A stretch of DNA of 64,000 nucleotides from Apostichopus japonicus (taxonomy: Eukaryota; Echinodermata; Holothuroidea; Aspidochirotida; Stichopodidae), in assembly GCF_037975245.1 (NCBI RefSeq), contig NC_092568.1:29516001-29580000 (forward strand), written 5' to 3'. The notes below the pieces were generated by a model. That model was not told where the DNA came from. It saw only the letters and a list, made by a program, of their open reading frames with translations, and ran no database searches. This document shows, in pieces, positions 1 through 16,191 of the stretch (the stretch's first letter is position 1; each line of letters starts with the position of its first letter). The translations under genes were made by a program, and so were the position numbers.

Positions 1-74
1 CATGTAAGTTTTACATACAGAACTTGACTTAAATATGAATAATGACTTAAAATATATATATATTTATATATATA

Positions 75-135
<61 letters not shown>

Positions 136-190
136 GGTAACTCGGTTTAATATGATCATGTAAGATTTACATACAGAACTTGACTTAAAA
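1..190 (+). repeat. 33-bp direct repeats around an AT microsatellite
   Basis: CATGTAAG.TTTACATACAG followed by AACTTGACTTAAA occurs at 1-34 and again at 157-190 with one mismatch. The DNA between holds an (AT)n tract (50-133). This looks like a 156-bp tandem duplication. Confidence 0.75.
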
Positions 191-1260
191 TGTGTATTTA
201 CATAACTTGTATGATATATCATTTACAATTGGTACATAACTTGTGTGCCAACGAAGTTTATAATTGAAACATCATCTCTCATAACTTACTTTGATTGTTT
301 GAGAGGTCTATAAATGTTTATTCTTTATTCCAAAGGTAAGGAACGTGAAGAGCCAGACTGGTTTTAATTAATCTCAAAATGAAGTAGCTATCATATTAAA
401 CTTTAAAGCTGTATGTATGTTTGTACTGAATTACCATAATCTCATGGCACGAACACTTAAACGACTGACGTTAGGCATAAAATCACTTTTGACATTTTGA
501 CCTTCATGAAAACCTGTTAACAGTCCAGGATGTATTTTTATATCACTTTTAATGTGTCCGAAACGACCCTTTAAACATCTGAGGCTGGAAGTTTATGTTG
601 CTGGACTACAAGTTGTAAACACACGCATAAGGTCAGCTCCTTAAGACAAAACTCAACAAGAAAACATACCGTAACACCTCTAAGGCCTGAAATAACATAT
701 TATATACATTAAAAAAATCGCCCAAGTAAAAATGGTCTTAAGGGTGATATATCGTTTATATGAAAAGAAAAGAAAATATTTTGGATAAATTATTAGAATT
801 TATAAAATAATCAACGTGAACATTTAAATCTGCAGTGAGGAGCTGACGTCATCATCATTTTAGCCTCAAATGAGTATTAAAGATATTTTACATAAATTTT
901 TAAAGCTGAATATCTTAAAACAGAACTAGCTATATAATATATTTCGGACACTCAAAACTTCGTTTTTTCTTGGACTAAGACATGTTAAGACTTAAGTTAT
1001 GTTTAAATAGAAGATAAGGTTCCTGAAGTTCCAGGCAATTAAAATACAGTTTAGGTTTTTGAGAGAATGTCTACTAAAGAAGTCCAATATGCTGCTACTT
1101 TTAAGAGGCAATTAAAACACTATTTATTTGTCAATGGTTCTGATTTCAGCCAGAATCTCGACCAGGTTTAACTTTTGTATCGTTACTTTGAGATTTATTT
1201 AGTTGTTTCCCAGCACAGCAGTGCAAACAGTTTTCTGTAGTAGTTGTGATTATAAGCCTT
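134..1260. other. AT-rich non-coding sequence
   Basis: No coding frame, RNA gene or element end is visible. A CRE-like TGACGTCA occurs at 843-850. Confidence 0.5.
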
Positions 1261-1270
1261 TATTATTATT

Positions 1271-1503
<233 letters not shown>

Positions 1504-1571
1504 GATTATGATTATGGTTATGATTATGATTATAATGATTATTATTATTATTTTTTCTTATTTTTTTTTTA

Positions 1572-1862
1572 TTATATGAAGATTGAAATGTTCGGAAACG
1601 GGGAATCCTGCAAAATCATCGAATTGATTTTTTTGTGATTATTAAAATGTAAGCGGAACCGAGAACCTGTTTCACCTACATAATTGCCCTCTTTACAAAG
1701 AACACTGTAGAATATGTAAATGACATGGCTAGAATCACAAGAGAGGGAGAGAAGAGGTGTTAGACAATAGTCAATATTGGGAATTTTAACCACAGTGCCC
1801 GGGGAAATATGGGGGCATATTTGGCACTCAGGTTTTCCGCAACAGAAATCACCTGCGGAGGT
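1572..1862 (-). pseudogene. Penelope-like element C-terminal GIY-YIG endonuclease remnant
   Basis: Read on the minus strand from about 1853, the frame gives FCCGKPECQICPHI, a cysteine-rich connector, then SSHVIYIFYSVLCKEGNYVG and ETGSRFRLHFNNHK. The pair VIY...YVGET followed by R and H is the GIY-YIG endonuclease pattern. The combination of the CGKP.C..CP cysteine motif with the GIY-YIG domain is found at the C terminus of Penelope-like retroelements. No reverse transcriptase is attached, so this is a fragment. It stops close to the long ATC microsatellite. Confidence 0.75.
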
Positions 1863-2011
1863 GGAAACTGTGTAAGGAAGTCTGGAGGAAGTAAATAGAC
1901 ATCTAAGGTTGGGGGTTGACGAAAAGCTAGCAATTGGGGGGGGGGTACGTTAAGCGATTTAACTACAGACTAATCGTCTTCATATCCGTAACTGAACGTA
2001 CTAAGTGTCAC

Positions 2012-2071
2012 ATCGCCGGCCTCGACAAAGACTTGGGTTCCCTAAACAACTACCAGTTCCACAAACAAATG
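2012..2071 (+). pseudogene. Possible tail of a retroelement polyprotein
   Basis: A short plus-strand frame reads CHIAGLDKDLGSLNNYQFHK and stops soon after. It resembles the region after the GIY-YIG domain in Penelope-like elements, but it is on the opposite strand from the neighbouring GIY-YIG piece. Weak support only. Confidence 0.2.
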
Positions 2072-2346
2072 TAATCCGTTCTTTCTTCGTTCCTTAATCC
2101 ACTTCCTGTATAGTCATAGTTTATTTGGTATTAATTCCTTCAGTGCCCATCTTACTTATCTAGCGTCATACTTTCATTTTGTTGCATTTTGTACTTTTCA
2201 TTCCACTGCCACGTATTGCTGACGAAGGTCTTGGAAAATTCCAATATATATATTTTCTAAAAAAAAGACACTCCTTAGTTGTCAAATATGAGTCATATCT
2301 ATGCTTTCCTATGCTTTCCTCTGCTTTTAAGTACACGTGGATTTTC

Positions 2347-6559
<4,213 letters not shown>

Positions 6560-6857
6560 TAATTAGCCCGATTTTCATTCCTCAGCTCCCGGTTGTCAGC
6601 AAACAAAGGCAACCGGATAGCTTGCGGGGAGTGAACCGGGTATGGAAGCTTCATCTGAAGCAATGCAAAGCCCCTTTGCTCCTGTCGCTTTAACAAAAGA
6701 GTCAATACGCGTTAGAGGCAAACTCATTACAGTCTGTCCTGGCGCGTGGCACGGATTTGATGAAAGACCTGTTACATTCCTGCTTGCCCGCCAGCCACTG
6801 GGCAAAGAAATCCCACCTCTAGCCAATCGGAGATCGCGATAGAGAGATCGCGTGCGC

Positions 6858-6871
6858 GTTGCTACGGTAAC
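6858..6871. promoter_or_regulatory. RFX X-box upstream of the INSM gene
   Basis: GTTGCTACGGTAAC is two facing half-sites of the GTTRCC type, the form bound by RFX winged-helix factors. It sits 31 bp after a CCAAT box and 120 bp before a TATAAA motif, a promoter-like arrangement. RFX factors act in ciliated, neuronal and endocrine cells, which would suit an INSM gene, but binding is not shown. Confidence 0.5.
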
Positions 6872-6990
6872 ACCACGAGTCATCTTCTCCCTCTTTTTTT
6901 GTTAAAGACTGGATCACATTCAGCGGCAGACAACAATAATTTTTCTTGGAGGGAGAGAAAAAAAAAATCATTTTAGGATCGTGGTTTGAT

Positions 6991-6996
6991 TATAAA
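6991..6996 (+). promoter_or_regulatory. TATA-like motif upstream of INSM
   Basis: TATAAA lies 3' of the CCAAT box and X-box. In an AT-rich genome this motif is common by chance, so the position relative to those two boxes is the only support. Confidence 0.25.
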
Positions 6997-7867
6997 TGTG
7001 TCAGAAGGATGAAGCGGAGAGGTTATCGCTCATAGATGTGTCTTGGTGCAAGTACCACGGGTGCACGAACGACCGAGAAAGAGACACAGAGGTGGAGAGA
7101 GAGTTCGGAGACAGAAAGAAATTCGTCTGCTTTTTTTACTCCGGAGTTTTTGTTCTGGAAGTTGAAGCTGAGTTATTGTTTCTTACAATGAGAAATCATT
7201 TTTCTTTTCGTGATTTCAAGTCTTTTCGATATTTTCTTTCGGCTTCACCCGCAAGTATAGGTGTGCACTTGTGCCGTTTATCAGGATAGGTGACTGTTAA
7301 TTTCCATCAAAAGCTGATTTCATTTTTGTGAGGCAAGTTTCAGTTGTGTGTTTCAGTAATTTCTATTTTTACGACTAAACAATTAATATACATGAAGATC
7401 AAGACAACTTGTGAACTTTTTGTGATCATCCTTGAAGATTTATGTCATTCAATCCGCCAGCCTGCCTGGTGTCGTCTTAATATTGGATACATTTTAAATC
7501 AGCGGATTCTTTTACTGATCATTTAACATCGAATGTAGTAGCATTTGTTTTTTGGTTGTAGTTACGAACGCTACCAAGAGTGGCTCCTTTCATACATCGG
7601 TACCATCACCTTCAATCTTTTACCCGTGAGAGGAACCAAATTTGTTAAGATTCCATATGAATATGAACATTTTGCTGATTATTTGATATCGAGAACGATC
7701 GATTTATTGACTGATTGGTTGATAGATTGATTGAACAATACAACAACACTGAGACGATATTCGCAAAACCCCGAATGTTAAGCGGATGATAACTTTGCTT
7801 CTTGATTTCATACTTGGCTGTTATATCTTTCATTTTAAGGATCGACGCATTCATATCTTATGTAATC

Positions 7868-9217
7868 ATGCCTCGAGGTTTCTTGGTCAAGCGCAGCAAG
7901 CGCGCACCTTCCATATCTTACCGCGTCCGTTCCATTGACGATGACTGTCTTCTTGATCTATCGTCCACAGCGAGGGAGACCTATTCACAACCGTTTAATT
8001 CGCCGGACTCTGGCTATGGACACAGTCCGTGTCCACAGTCTATGACCCCCTCCAAGGAGGAGGAGGGGGAGGAAGAGGTGGTCGAGAAAAATTGCTTCGA
8101 AACTTCTTCAGCCATGAACAGTTTACTTTCATCATTACCAGTTGAAGGAGGAAGTTATCCCTCCTCTCCTGGTCTTCCTGTTGCTAGGATACCGTTAAGT
8201 GCTCCTCCTCTATCTCGACCAAGTAAGCGTCCTGCGGACGAGATGGATCGTCAGGATCCTCCTCGTAAATCCATCGGTAGTAAACCCAAGAAACCAAAAG
8301 CTGCTCGACGTATAACGTTTGACGATGACAATCGTTCACCGGTCCACGGTACAATCATCAAACAACTCAGCGATGACGAAAACGAGGAAGAGACATCTTC
8401 TGGGGGTAAAAGTCTAGGTCTCGGTGGTGATTTTATGTGCAAGTTGTGTAAAGAACAGTACCAGGATCCTTTCTCGTTAGCACAACATAAATGCTCTCGT
8501 ATCGTTCATGTAGAATACCGGTGCCCAGAATGTGATAAAGTATTCAACTGTCCTGCCAACCTGGCGTCACATCGTCGTTGGCACAAACCAAGACCTGTTG
8601 CTCGACCACAACGGACACTCACGGACATTGAGCTAGAAGAGACAGCAAACGCTGCAGGTAGGGACAGGACAGATGTAGGAGCAACCACCCCGCCTGGAGA
8701 TCAACAGTTAAAGCAACACTGCATCTCGAAATTACTCGGACCGGAATCGAATCAGGAGGAAGCGAAGAAGGAAGATACTTTCTACCCTTGTGAGCAATGC
8801 AATAAGAAATTTCGAAGACCAGCCAACTTACGGAAACACCTCCAACAGCACAACGAAGAAGATGTCTACCCGTGCCACTATTGCGGTAAGGTCTTCGGCA
8901 GTCTCATCCATAGAACAAAGCATATGTTTACCCATGCAATCTCGGGACACCAACCGAGCTTCGAATCATCGATCGTCAAGTGTCGAATATGTGGCCTGGC
9001 TTTCGGAGACGCTGTGGCGTTATCTCAACACGAGAGACGTCACCATCATCATACAGTGGATAATCTGGATCATCCTAATCTCAGCCCACATTTGTACCCC
9101 TGTAAGTACTGTTCCACTATCTTCTCTGATTCCATGTCTTTAGCTGGTCATATCGATAAGCGACACCCTACCGAACATAGGCGTACTCTTCTTTTGAATG
9201 TACCCACAAGAATGTAA
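7868..9217 (+). CDS. INSM1: INSM1-like SNAG-domain C2H2 zinc-finger transcription factor (single exon)
   Basis: This 449-residue protein begins with MPRGFLVKRSKR, the SNAG repressor motif that marks INSM/GFI1/Snail proteins. The match to INSM continues through SYRVR. The upstream in-frame ATG at 7802 would bury the SNAG motif, so I start at 7868. Residues 60-75 are acidic. Basic clusters at about 119-149 (SKRP, SKPKKPKAARR) look like nuclear localization signals. Zinc fingers follow: an atypical CX2CX12HXC unit (C191, C194, H207, C209) joined to a C2H2 finger (C219, C222, H235, H239), then fingers starting at C308, C336, C372 and C412. The finger 1-2 block with CSRIV and CPANLASHRRWHKPRP, and the last finger with CKYC, are INSM signatures. 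Vertebrate INSM1 is also intronless and recruits LSD1/CoREST-type complexes through SNAG during neuronal and endocrine differentiation; the same role here is inferred. The frame is intact. Confidence in the family is very high; orthology to INSM1 rather than INSM2 is not testable here. Confidence 0.96.
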   Translation: MPRGFLVKRSKRAPSISYRVRSIDDDCLLDLSSTARETYSQPFNSPDSGYGHSPCPQSMTPSKEEEGEEEVVEKNCFETSSAMNSLLSSLPVEGGSYPSSPGLPVARIPLSAPPLSRPSKRPADEMDRQDPPRKSIGSKPKKPKAARRITFDDDNRSPVHGTIIKQLSDDENEEETSSGGKSLGLGGDFMCKLCKEQYQDPFSLAQHKCSRIVHVEYRCPECDKVFNCPANLASHRRWHKPRPVARPQRTLTDIELEETANAAGRDRTDVGATTPPGDQQLKQHCISKLLGPESNQEEAKKEDTFYPCEQCNKKFRRPANLRKHLQQHNEEDVYPCHYCGKVFGSLIHRTKHMFTHAISGHQPSFESSIVKCRICGLAFGDAVALSQHERRHHHHTVDNLDHPNLSPHLYPCKYCSTIFSDSMSLAGHIDKRHPTEHRRTLLLNVPTRM

Positions 9218-9800
9218 ATTAAACCATAACTTTTTAATAACTTACCACTACTATTACTATTATTATCATCATTTTTTTTATTATTACTATTGTAAAATAC
9301 GTTGTCATTTCCTATAGTTTATTACAAGAAAACAAAAATCATACCTATCACTGAGGATTTTTTTAAAATAATTATTATTAACCTATTGACTTTGAAAGTT
9401 CCAAAATGTCGGGAAAACAATATTGATACTCGATATTAGTTATGGTTCCTTCGTTTTTTCATTTGCAATGCCTTGTGGTTGGAGTGAGGGGAGGAGGGGT
9501 GTGGTGGTTGAGACGGGTGGGCCGGGGTCGGGGGGGGGGGTGTTCAAGAGGTGCTTGATCTGCCGTTACGATTACGTAAGACCTCATCATAGGGACACAA
9601 AAGCAGTTCCGAATAAATATTTGACTGTTTCCACTTAAGGCACTATAATGGCAAACGCGTAATCTTAATTTAAATTATCTTTCAACTTCTTTGTTTAAAA
9701 ACATTTTAAGGCCAGGACAATCAAGTTAAAACACAAGGAAATATATTACACTACATTACCAAACATTTAAATAAAGCCCGTGTCTCTGTATTTCATAGCC
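9218..9800 (+). other. Probable 3' UTR of INSM with candidate poly(A) signals
   Basis: After the stop codon the sequence turns AT-rich with short TTA/ATT runs and a G-rich tract at 9485-9541. AATAAA hexamers at 9612-9617 and 9770-9775 are the first candidate poly(A) signals downstream of the CDS. No other gene is seen before them. Confidence 0.4.
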
Positions 9801-12800
9801 ATGCGAATTCAATCTAATCGCTATATATTTCAATCTAATCGTTTGGCAGGTATTATTCAGTCTATACCTGTAGATTGAGTTTTTTTTTTTTAATTTTGAT
9901 ATTTTATCGGGATTAACTTTGTGCACTTTCTCCTAACGTCTATTAACTTAGTCGTTACTAACATAAGTCAAATAAAATAGATCATCTTAACTTCTTTCAA
10001 ACGATTTCAATTTTGCTATTCTACCAACAACTTTTGCCTATTAAAAGTCAGGGTTTTGACCCAGTCTCAAGAATCACGCTATATAAGGAACAAAATAAGT
10101 TGTGAATATTATTCAGAAAAGCAGTTTGTGTTCGGTTCCTTTTTCTTCTCGACGAGTTATGCGGGGAAAATTACCTTGTTATTTGAATTTGAGAATCAAA
10201 CTCCTGTAATTATTTTATTTTTTTTGTTTCTGTTTTTATAAAGTTACCGCGGCAAGCAAACCAACAAGTAGCGACTTTTGTGTAAATCTTTGTTACCATT
10301 ACTTTATCAATGGAATCACGCTCCATGCATGGTGTTGTTCTACCACAATGAGACTTCCTTTGTCTTGAAACTTTTCTAAATTCCTTTCTTGTTCATCTTC
10401 AAATCCCCTGAATGTTTTTGTATTCTGTCGCAAATTCCTCTAGTACTATATACGAAGAGAGTATTACCCAGTTACGGTGTTATATACCACACAAAAGTCT
10501 AGCTATCCTGTAGCTTATAGTACAAAGGCGATAATGGTCATCTAATTTTGTTTTATTCAATCCGCCAAAAAAAAAGACTAAACACTGAAGGTAGAAACAA
10601 ACCAATCAGGATCGCTTTTTGACCTCGCCGGACAGCAAAGAGCAAATTCCTTTATAGAAAGACACTGTTTGGGTTTATATAAAAAATAAAAAAAATAAAG
10701 GAAAAAAAGAAAAGAAAGAAAAACGAAGCGTTTAATAATCCGCGAATAGAAGAAGAAGAAAAAAAACTCATATATAACCTTGATAACGGTCGGCTGGATG
10801 TGCTTATTTTCTCCTATTCCATATAAAGCCAACAGGCGCATGCATGTAACGCTCCTTTTTCAATTTGTCTTTAGAGTTGCCTTTTATTTTTCAATATTTA
10901 ACCAAGCTTGCAGGTGATATGACCCTCAAGATTCCATCAGAAGGACAGGTGACGCTTTGTTTACCAAGGCGTACCGTTTTGCCATGGCATAGGTTTCTCT
11001 CGGTGATTTGAGCGAGCATTTAGTGAGAGCTTGGCAAACAAACCAAACTTAAAGTTTACTGTATCAATTTCGAGCCGGTGGGGTAGAAATATTTGGGGGG
11101 AGGAGGAGGAAGAGAGAAAAACAAGGACAAAGAACGCCGGGAAAGGATTGACCAATGATGTTGGCTTTTCTGTCTTTGAATTTGAAAACTATGTCGGATT
11201 ATAAAGGTATGCTCGTAGGTCAAGAATTTTAATAGTTTCGATATTTTGGAAGAAAGTTATGAAAATTAATTTGACTGTATATTTAGAATGAAAACCATCA
11301 TCGAGAGAGCACACATGTCCTATTAGTTGCTAGTCGGTTAAAACAAAATAATAATCAAGAGGGAAAATGTTGTTTTTTACTGGGACTGAAGGAAACTAGA
11401 ATATAAATATGCGTAATTCATGCAACGGTTTGAAAACTTGAAGAATACATTCACTTTCTTCTAATATTCATTTATGGATTTAGTAACACAACGATGGCCT
11501 TCATAAATAGGCCTAAATGAAAAGGGTTTTTAATTATAAGCAAATAATATAAAACTAAACTAAGTTTCATAAAATGATCTTTTTTTTCCATGGTAAGAAA
11601 GGAGGGGGCAATAGTTGAAAGAAAAAAAAGAAAAAACATTAAAAAAAAAACGATGAAGATGCTTTGCTAAATCGCTGCGATAGGTATAGGGACAACAAAT
11701 TAACACGCGAGCAGCATCTTAAACTATGTGTAAACCTGTTTATGACGTCATGTAACGGTATATGTTGTACGTGACGGGATAATTGGGAGTTACTTCCTTG
11801 CAAAATATTTTATGAAAATCTTTCTGCAAGAGGTGATTCTAAGGCCGGCAGCATATTTCTATAGATAAACGAAACCGATTCAGGGCATGTCGAAGAAGAA
11901 AAAGAAAACAGAATTGTGTGGTTTTTCTCTTCTGTTCGTTTGAAAATATACTAACTTTCAAGTTTAGTAAGTTGAATTGTTAGTTACAAAGACCGATTAT
12001 TCAGCGGTATTGACTTTACTACAGTCTGTGCCTTAGTAAATTTTGTTTGTATCTAAGTAGACTGAACATATATGTATTTGTTAATAACACCATCTTCAGT
12101 TCTAAGAAGAGACAGACGAATAAGGAGGCCCCCCAACCCCCCCCCCCCCACCCAAAAAAAAATCATTGTAATGTAGTTATGTACGCTGTTACAATATGGA
12201 CATCTGGATTAAAATGCATGGCCTAAGGGTCTTTCATAACAATATGACATTTACAACAATGATGTGAAAATAGTGTTTCGATCAAGTTTGAAATAAAAAT
12301 GTCCAATCAAAGCAATTAAAAGAACAATACCCCGTGACAAATTCAAAATAAACTATCTGCATTGTTTTAATGCACTGCTGCAGTAGTAATGTATACGTTA
12401 CAGCAATAACAACAACAAAACAACGTACAATAGATTCGTGATATGGTATTAAAAAGTATAATCGAAATTGATGAACCATGCATGAACCATTAAACTTGCT
12501 AAGTTATTTCACCAAATATTGTCTTTTAATACGAATATTAGAAACACATGATCGAAATAAGTTATAATGAAGGGAGAAATTGTTGTCATATGCGATATAC
12601 TTTCTTTCACCTGATGCTATTTCTCTAATAGATTCAAAAATGTAATATTTGTTTGTGATCACATTTCGGTAAATGAATCATGTTTTCTTGTGCTCTTGCC
12701 TTACGGTGCTATTCATTTGATTACATTCCATCCCTACTTGAATTATTTCATTATTTATTTTAGTTGTTTATTTATTTATTTATTTATTTGTTTCTATTTA

Positions 12801-13648
12801 TTTGTCAAAGAAAACTAAATTTTAATTTTATCACAATGCGTTTTGATCTGATCCAAAATTCTTAAATATACACAATCATTTCTAACATTCCCAGTTGCAG
12901 TTCATAACAAATTGTACTTTAGAATAAATCAACACCAATCTATCAATCAATTTATCAATTGATCGAACTTATTATGTATAGCTTTAATACCCCCTTTTCT
13001 GTATTTAAATGCAAATGTTAATATCAGCTATGAAAAAATCTTGCCAAAGTTGATCACTATCATGATGTACAAAATATTCCAGGATAAAAGTCGGTGCTGA
13101 TTTAGAGAGAGGGGTAGAGTGTGGGAGGGAAGACTGAGAGCGGGGGGGGGGTGGGGTGGGCGGGCGGGAGGGTGTTAGAGAGATTGCATAGACAACGGAG
13201 GACGTCTTTATACACACACGCATAAATGCACATACATGGTATAGCACAGCCCTTTTAAGTTTAACAACGGGTAAAATCATCTGCAATTGAGCAAACTTCA
13301 CACAAAGTGACCATTGGCAGGGAATATATGATATAATTTCTTGGTGAAAGCTTGGTGGAAACAGTTTCTTGTCCGCAACTTTTCTATATATCTTTTTATA
13401 TAAGGCTAACTTGTGGTTGGAATTATTATATATTCATACAACATAATTTCTTACAGAGAAAAAAAAAATGGCCAGATTCTTTTAATCCTTTGTATAACGG
13501 TGTCTTTACGGCACTGTATCAAACGTTTCTCAACATGAAGCAATAGTTTAATAATTATTCATAGTCTATGAATATCCTTGTTACCTTTAAATAGTAAACG
13601 AGACGGTATTGGTTTAAATCAGCCAGTCATTCGGTGAATGGAGATGGA

Positions 13649-13737
13649 GGCGGTGAGGTGAGGTGAGGTGAGGGGAAGGGAAGGGAATGGAAGGGTAGGG
13701 GAGGGGAGGGTAGGGGAGGGGAGGGGAGGGAAGGAAA
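13649..13737 (+). repeat. G-rich minisatellite (GAGGT then GGGGA/GGGAA units)
   Basis: Four GAGGT units pass into about fifteen 5-bp GGGGA/GGGAA/GGGTA units. Many runs of three or four G make G-quadruplex formation likely. Confidence 0.85.
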
Positions 13738-16080
13738 GAGGGTAACTTTGGGTTTATTCATTCAGTGCCTATACTAATACGTTCGATGTCTTCTAATATG
13801 AGAGCCCTGTAGCCTAACACGCTATATAGACTTATATTCGGCATTCCTAGGAGCCTTTACTCGAAATTCAAAAAGTAGTTTTTAGGGTGGTCTTAGTGTT
13901 TTCATGGTTGGTCTTCTCATCTTCTCTTATGTTCTCTTGTTTATCTTCTTCTTCTTTTTTTTTGGATGGTGTTTATGTCTTTACATAAACATCTTCACTT
14001 AGTCACTTTGTCACCTTGATTAATAAACCGAACCGATGAAAAAATGTGATACTAATTGTAATATTATAAACGGAGGATGTTAAAGTGTATATTATTGGCA
14101 CAATGAATGCTGGAACCTTACCCGAGTCATGCACCATATATATATCACACATAGCCGCAATTTAATGGTTCCTCGGGTATATAGTCTACAAGATCTCGTT
14201 TTGATTAACAATATTATAAACTATTGCCTCCTTTAATGTTACTTTTGTCTAAACATTGTTTTACGGTTTGGTTTATGTAGACAAAATAGTTGCACCTATT
14301 AGCAGGGAGTAAATTAACAAGTAAAAAAATCAAGAATAAAAGAAAGTAACGTAACATATTTTTTCTTATTTATATATTTCTTTTGTAAAGTTTCTTCGTT
14401 TTTTTTGTCTTTTATTTATCACATACGAGTGCTTTGATTGGCTTAAATGCATACATGTACATTCCAACACAATGAGGTAGAAATAACATGAGATAAAGTC
14501 TTTGTTATTTAAGCTGTAAATATATTTAAAAGATGCTTTCATTAATGTATATTGTAACTTCCCTGCGTTGTATTTATGTTGACAAAAAAGAAAACGAAAA
14601 ACGGAAAACGAATAAAAGAAAAAAATTTAAAATCGAAGACAAAACATCAATTTCAACGTTAAACATATGAGTACGTATTTATTTAGACTTCGTAATTGTA
14701 ACAATAACAAACCTACATGATTGTAACATGTTCTTATTGACAATATGAATATACATATATCTATATACATATATATATAGATATAAATAATATTTTTGTA
14801 CTTTGTTAACGTATTAAATGTTTTAATAGTTGCTAAGTGACATTCGCCTTATGTCAGAAAACATCGAGAAACTTGAATAGACATTGGAATGGAACATTTG
14901 TAGGGAATGCATGGGAAAGAAGGCGTATTATTTTAATGTTTTAAGTTTTAAGCATAAATTTAAAACCCTCCTTTTGATCATTTCATTTCTTTATTATTTT
15001 TCTTACTGCTTTATCTGTTTCTTTCTTCTATTGGTATTGGTAATTTTCACTTCGCTATTTTGTTTTTCATTATACTTGATAAAGTCGTTTTTGTTGACAA
15101 CATATACATTCCACACGGGTCGTGCAAGTGTGACATTATGACGTCACGATATACCTGACCAAAAATTAAAGCCTACAAATTAATTCCATTGAATAAATTG
15201 TGCAACAAATTTAACAAAAAACAAAATTGTAATTTCATTTGTTTATCCTTTGATATCATTCATACTGTTTACCATTTCCAACTTTTTTTTCTTTAATATT
15301 TTCAGGAAAAAATAAGTAACAAAAACAAAACTTATCCGATTAGAGTGCAATGTTATTTATTTCTGGATTTCCAATGACCTTAAAGCACTGATCCATATCC
15401 AATACTATTTTCATTTGGTTTTGTTGTTACGTTAACACTGTTTACCATTTATTTATTTATTTATTTTTTATGAATTTTCTTATTTTGCGCCATAATTATT
15501 TCAAACGATGTTTCGGTCTTGTTGATATTCTTTCTCGTTAAGGAATTCATTTTTACTTTGTTAAGAATGAGACAAAGAAACTGATAAAGTAGGACATTTC
15601 AATACGAAAATTATAAATAGAAAACTCTCCTAAACACATTCTGTGGTAGGTCTTGAGTCGAGTCGCTCATGTCAGACTTTTGTGTGTATACTGCGGTAAT
15701 GTGAAGTGACTAGATTACCACGTGTCGCTTAAAACCACAAAGTTTCGAATACGGGGGTGTGTTTTGTTCCATTCGTTTTACGCTGTGGTCAAGATTTTGA
15801 TGCATGACTGAGTCTTGTGTTACATTTATCATATGCTTTAGAAATTGATGGATATACCTTTATATGAAGAAAAAAAAAGCTGATTAATAGATTTTTCGAA
15901 TTATTTGAACGGTTCAAAGTTTTTTTGGTCTTCCATCCAACAAGATTTGGCTGTATCTAAATCTACTAATGAGATGAATCTTTGCCGTTTTTAAGTAAAA
16001 TAATTCTTAATCTAAAGTATACATATGCTGAGCCTGCGCACGAAAAAATGGAATCTGATTTCACCGAACTGATACACTAG

Positions 16081-16191
16081 CGCCCTTCCCCCTTACCACC
16101 CCTCCCCTCCCTCCCCCTTATCACCTCTCCCCCTCCCTTCCCCTTACCACCTCTCACCTCCCTTCCCCTTACCACCTCTTCCCGTACACGG
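16081..16191. repeat. C-rich minisatellite with a CCTTACCACCTCTC-type unit
   Basis: The words CCCTTCCCCTTACCACCTCT recur about every 30 bp, four times. Polypyrimidine on one strand; no gene. Confidence 0.75.

Larger units (their letters stand above)
6560..7867 (+). promoter_or_regulatory. Promoter-like region and probable 5' leader of the INSM gene
   Basis: This stretch is richer in GC and more complex than its AT-rich surroundings, especially at 6590-6880. In order it contains an E-box-type CATCTG (6652-6657), a CCAAT box (6823-6827), a near-palindromic RFX X-box (6858-6871) and a TATAAA (6991-6996) about 870 bp before the start codon. Several short upstream ATGs lie between TATAAA and the CDS, so if transcription starts near 7020 the leader would hold small uORFs. 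Vertebrate INSM1 promoters are known to respond to bHLH factors through E-boxes. Whether the CATCTG here does the same is inference. The transcription start is not visible from sequence. Confidence 0.5.

Noticed and set aside
843..850. Scattered CRE palindromes TGACGTCA (also 11743, about 15140, 18626, 18739, 19539, 21095)
   Set aside because: They are spread without clustering or a nearby gene start, so I do not annotate them as regulatory sites.
6596..6883. Overlapping open frames on both strands upstream of INSM
   Set aside because: The stretch has promoter-type motifs, and neither frame shows a recognizable domain. Frames are open because local GC is higher.
7802..7867. In-frame N-terminal extension of INSM from the ATG at 7802
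   Set aside because: The SNAG motif must be at the extreme N terminus to work, and the extension is hydrophobic and unlike any INSM protein.
8251..9143. Frames on other strands or phases within the INSM CDS
   Set aside because: Shadows of the intact zinc-finger frame.
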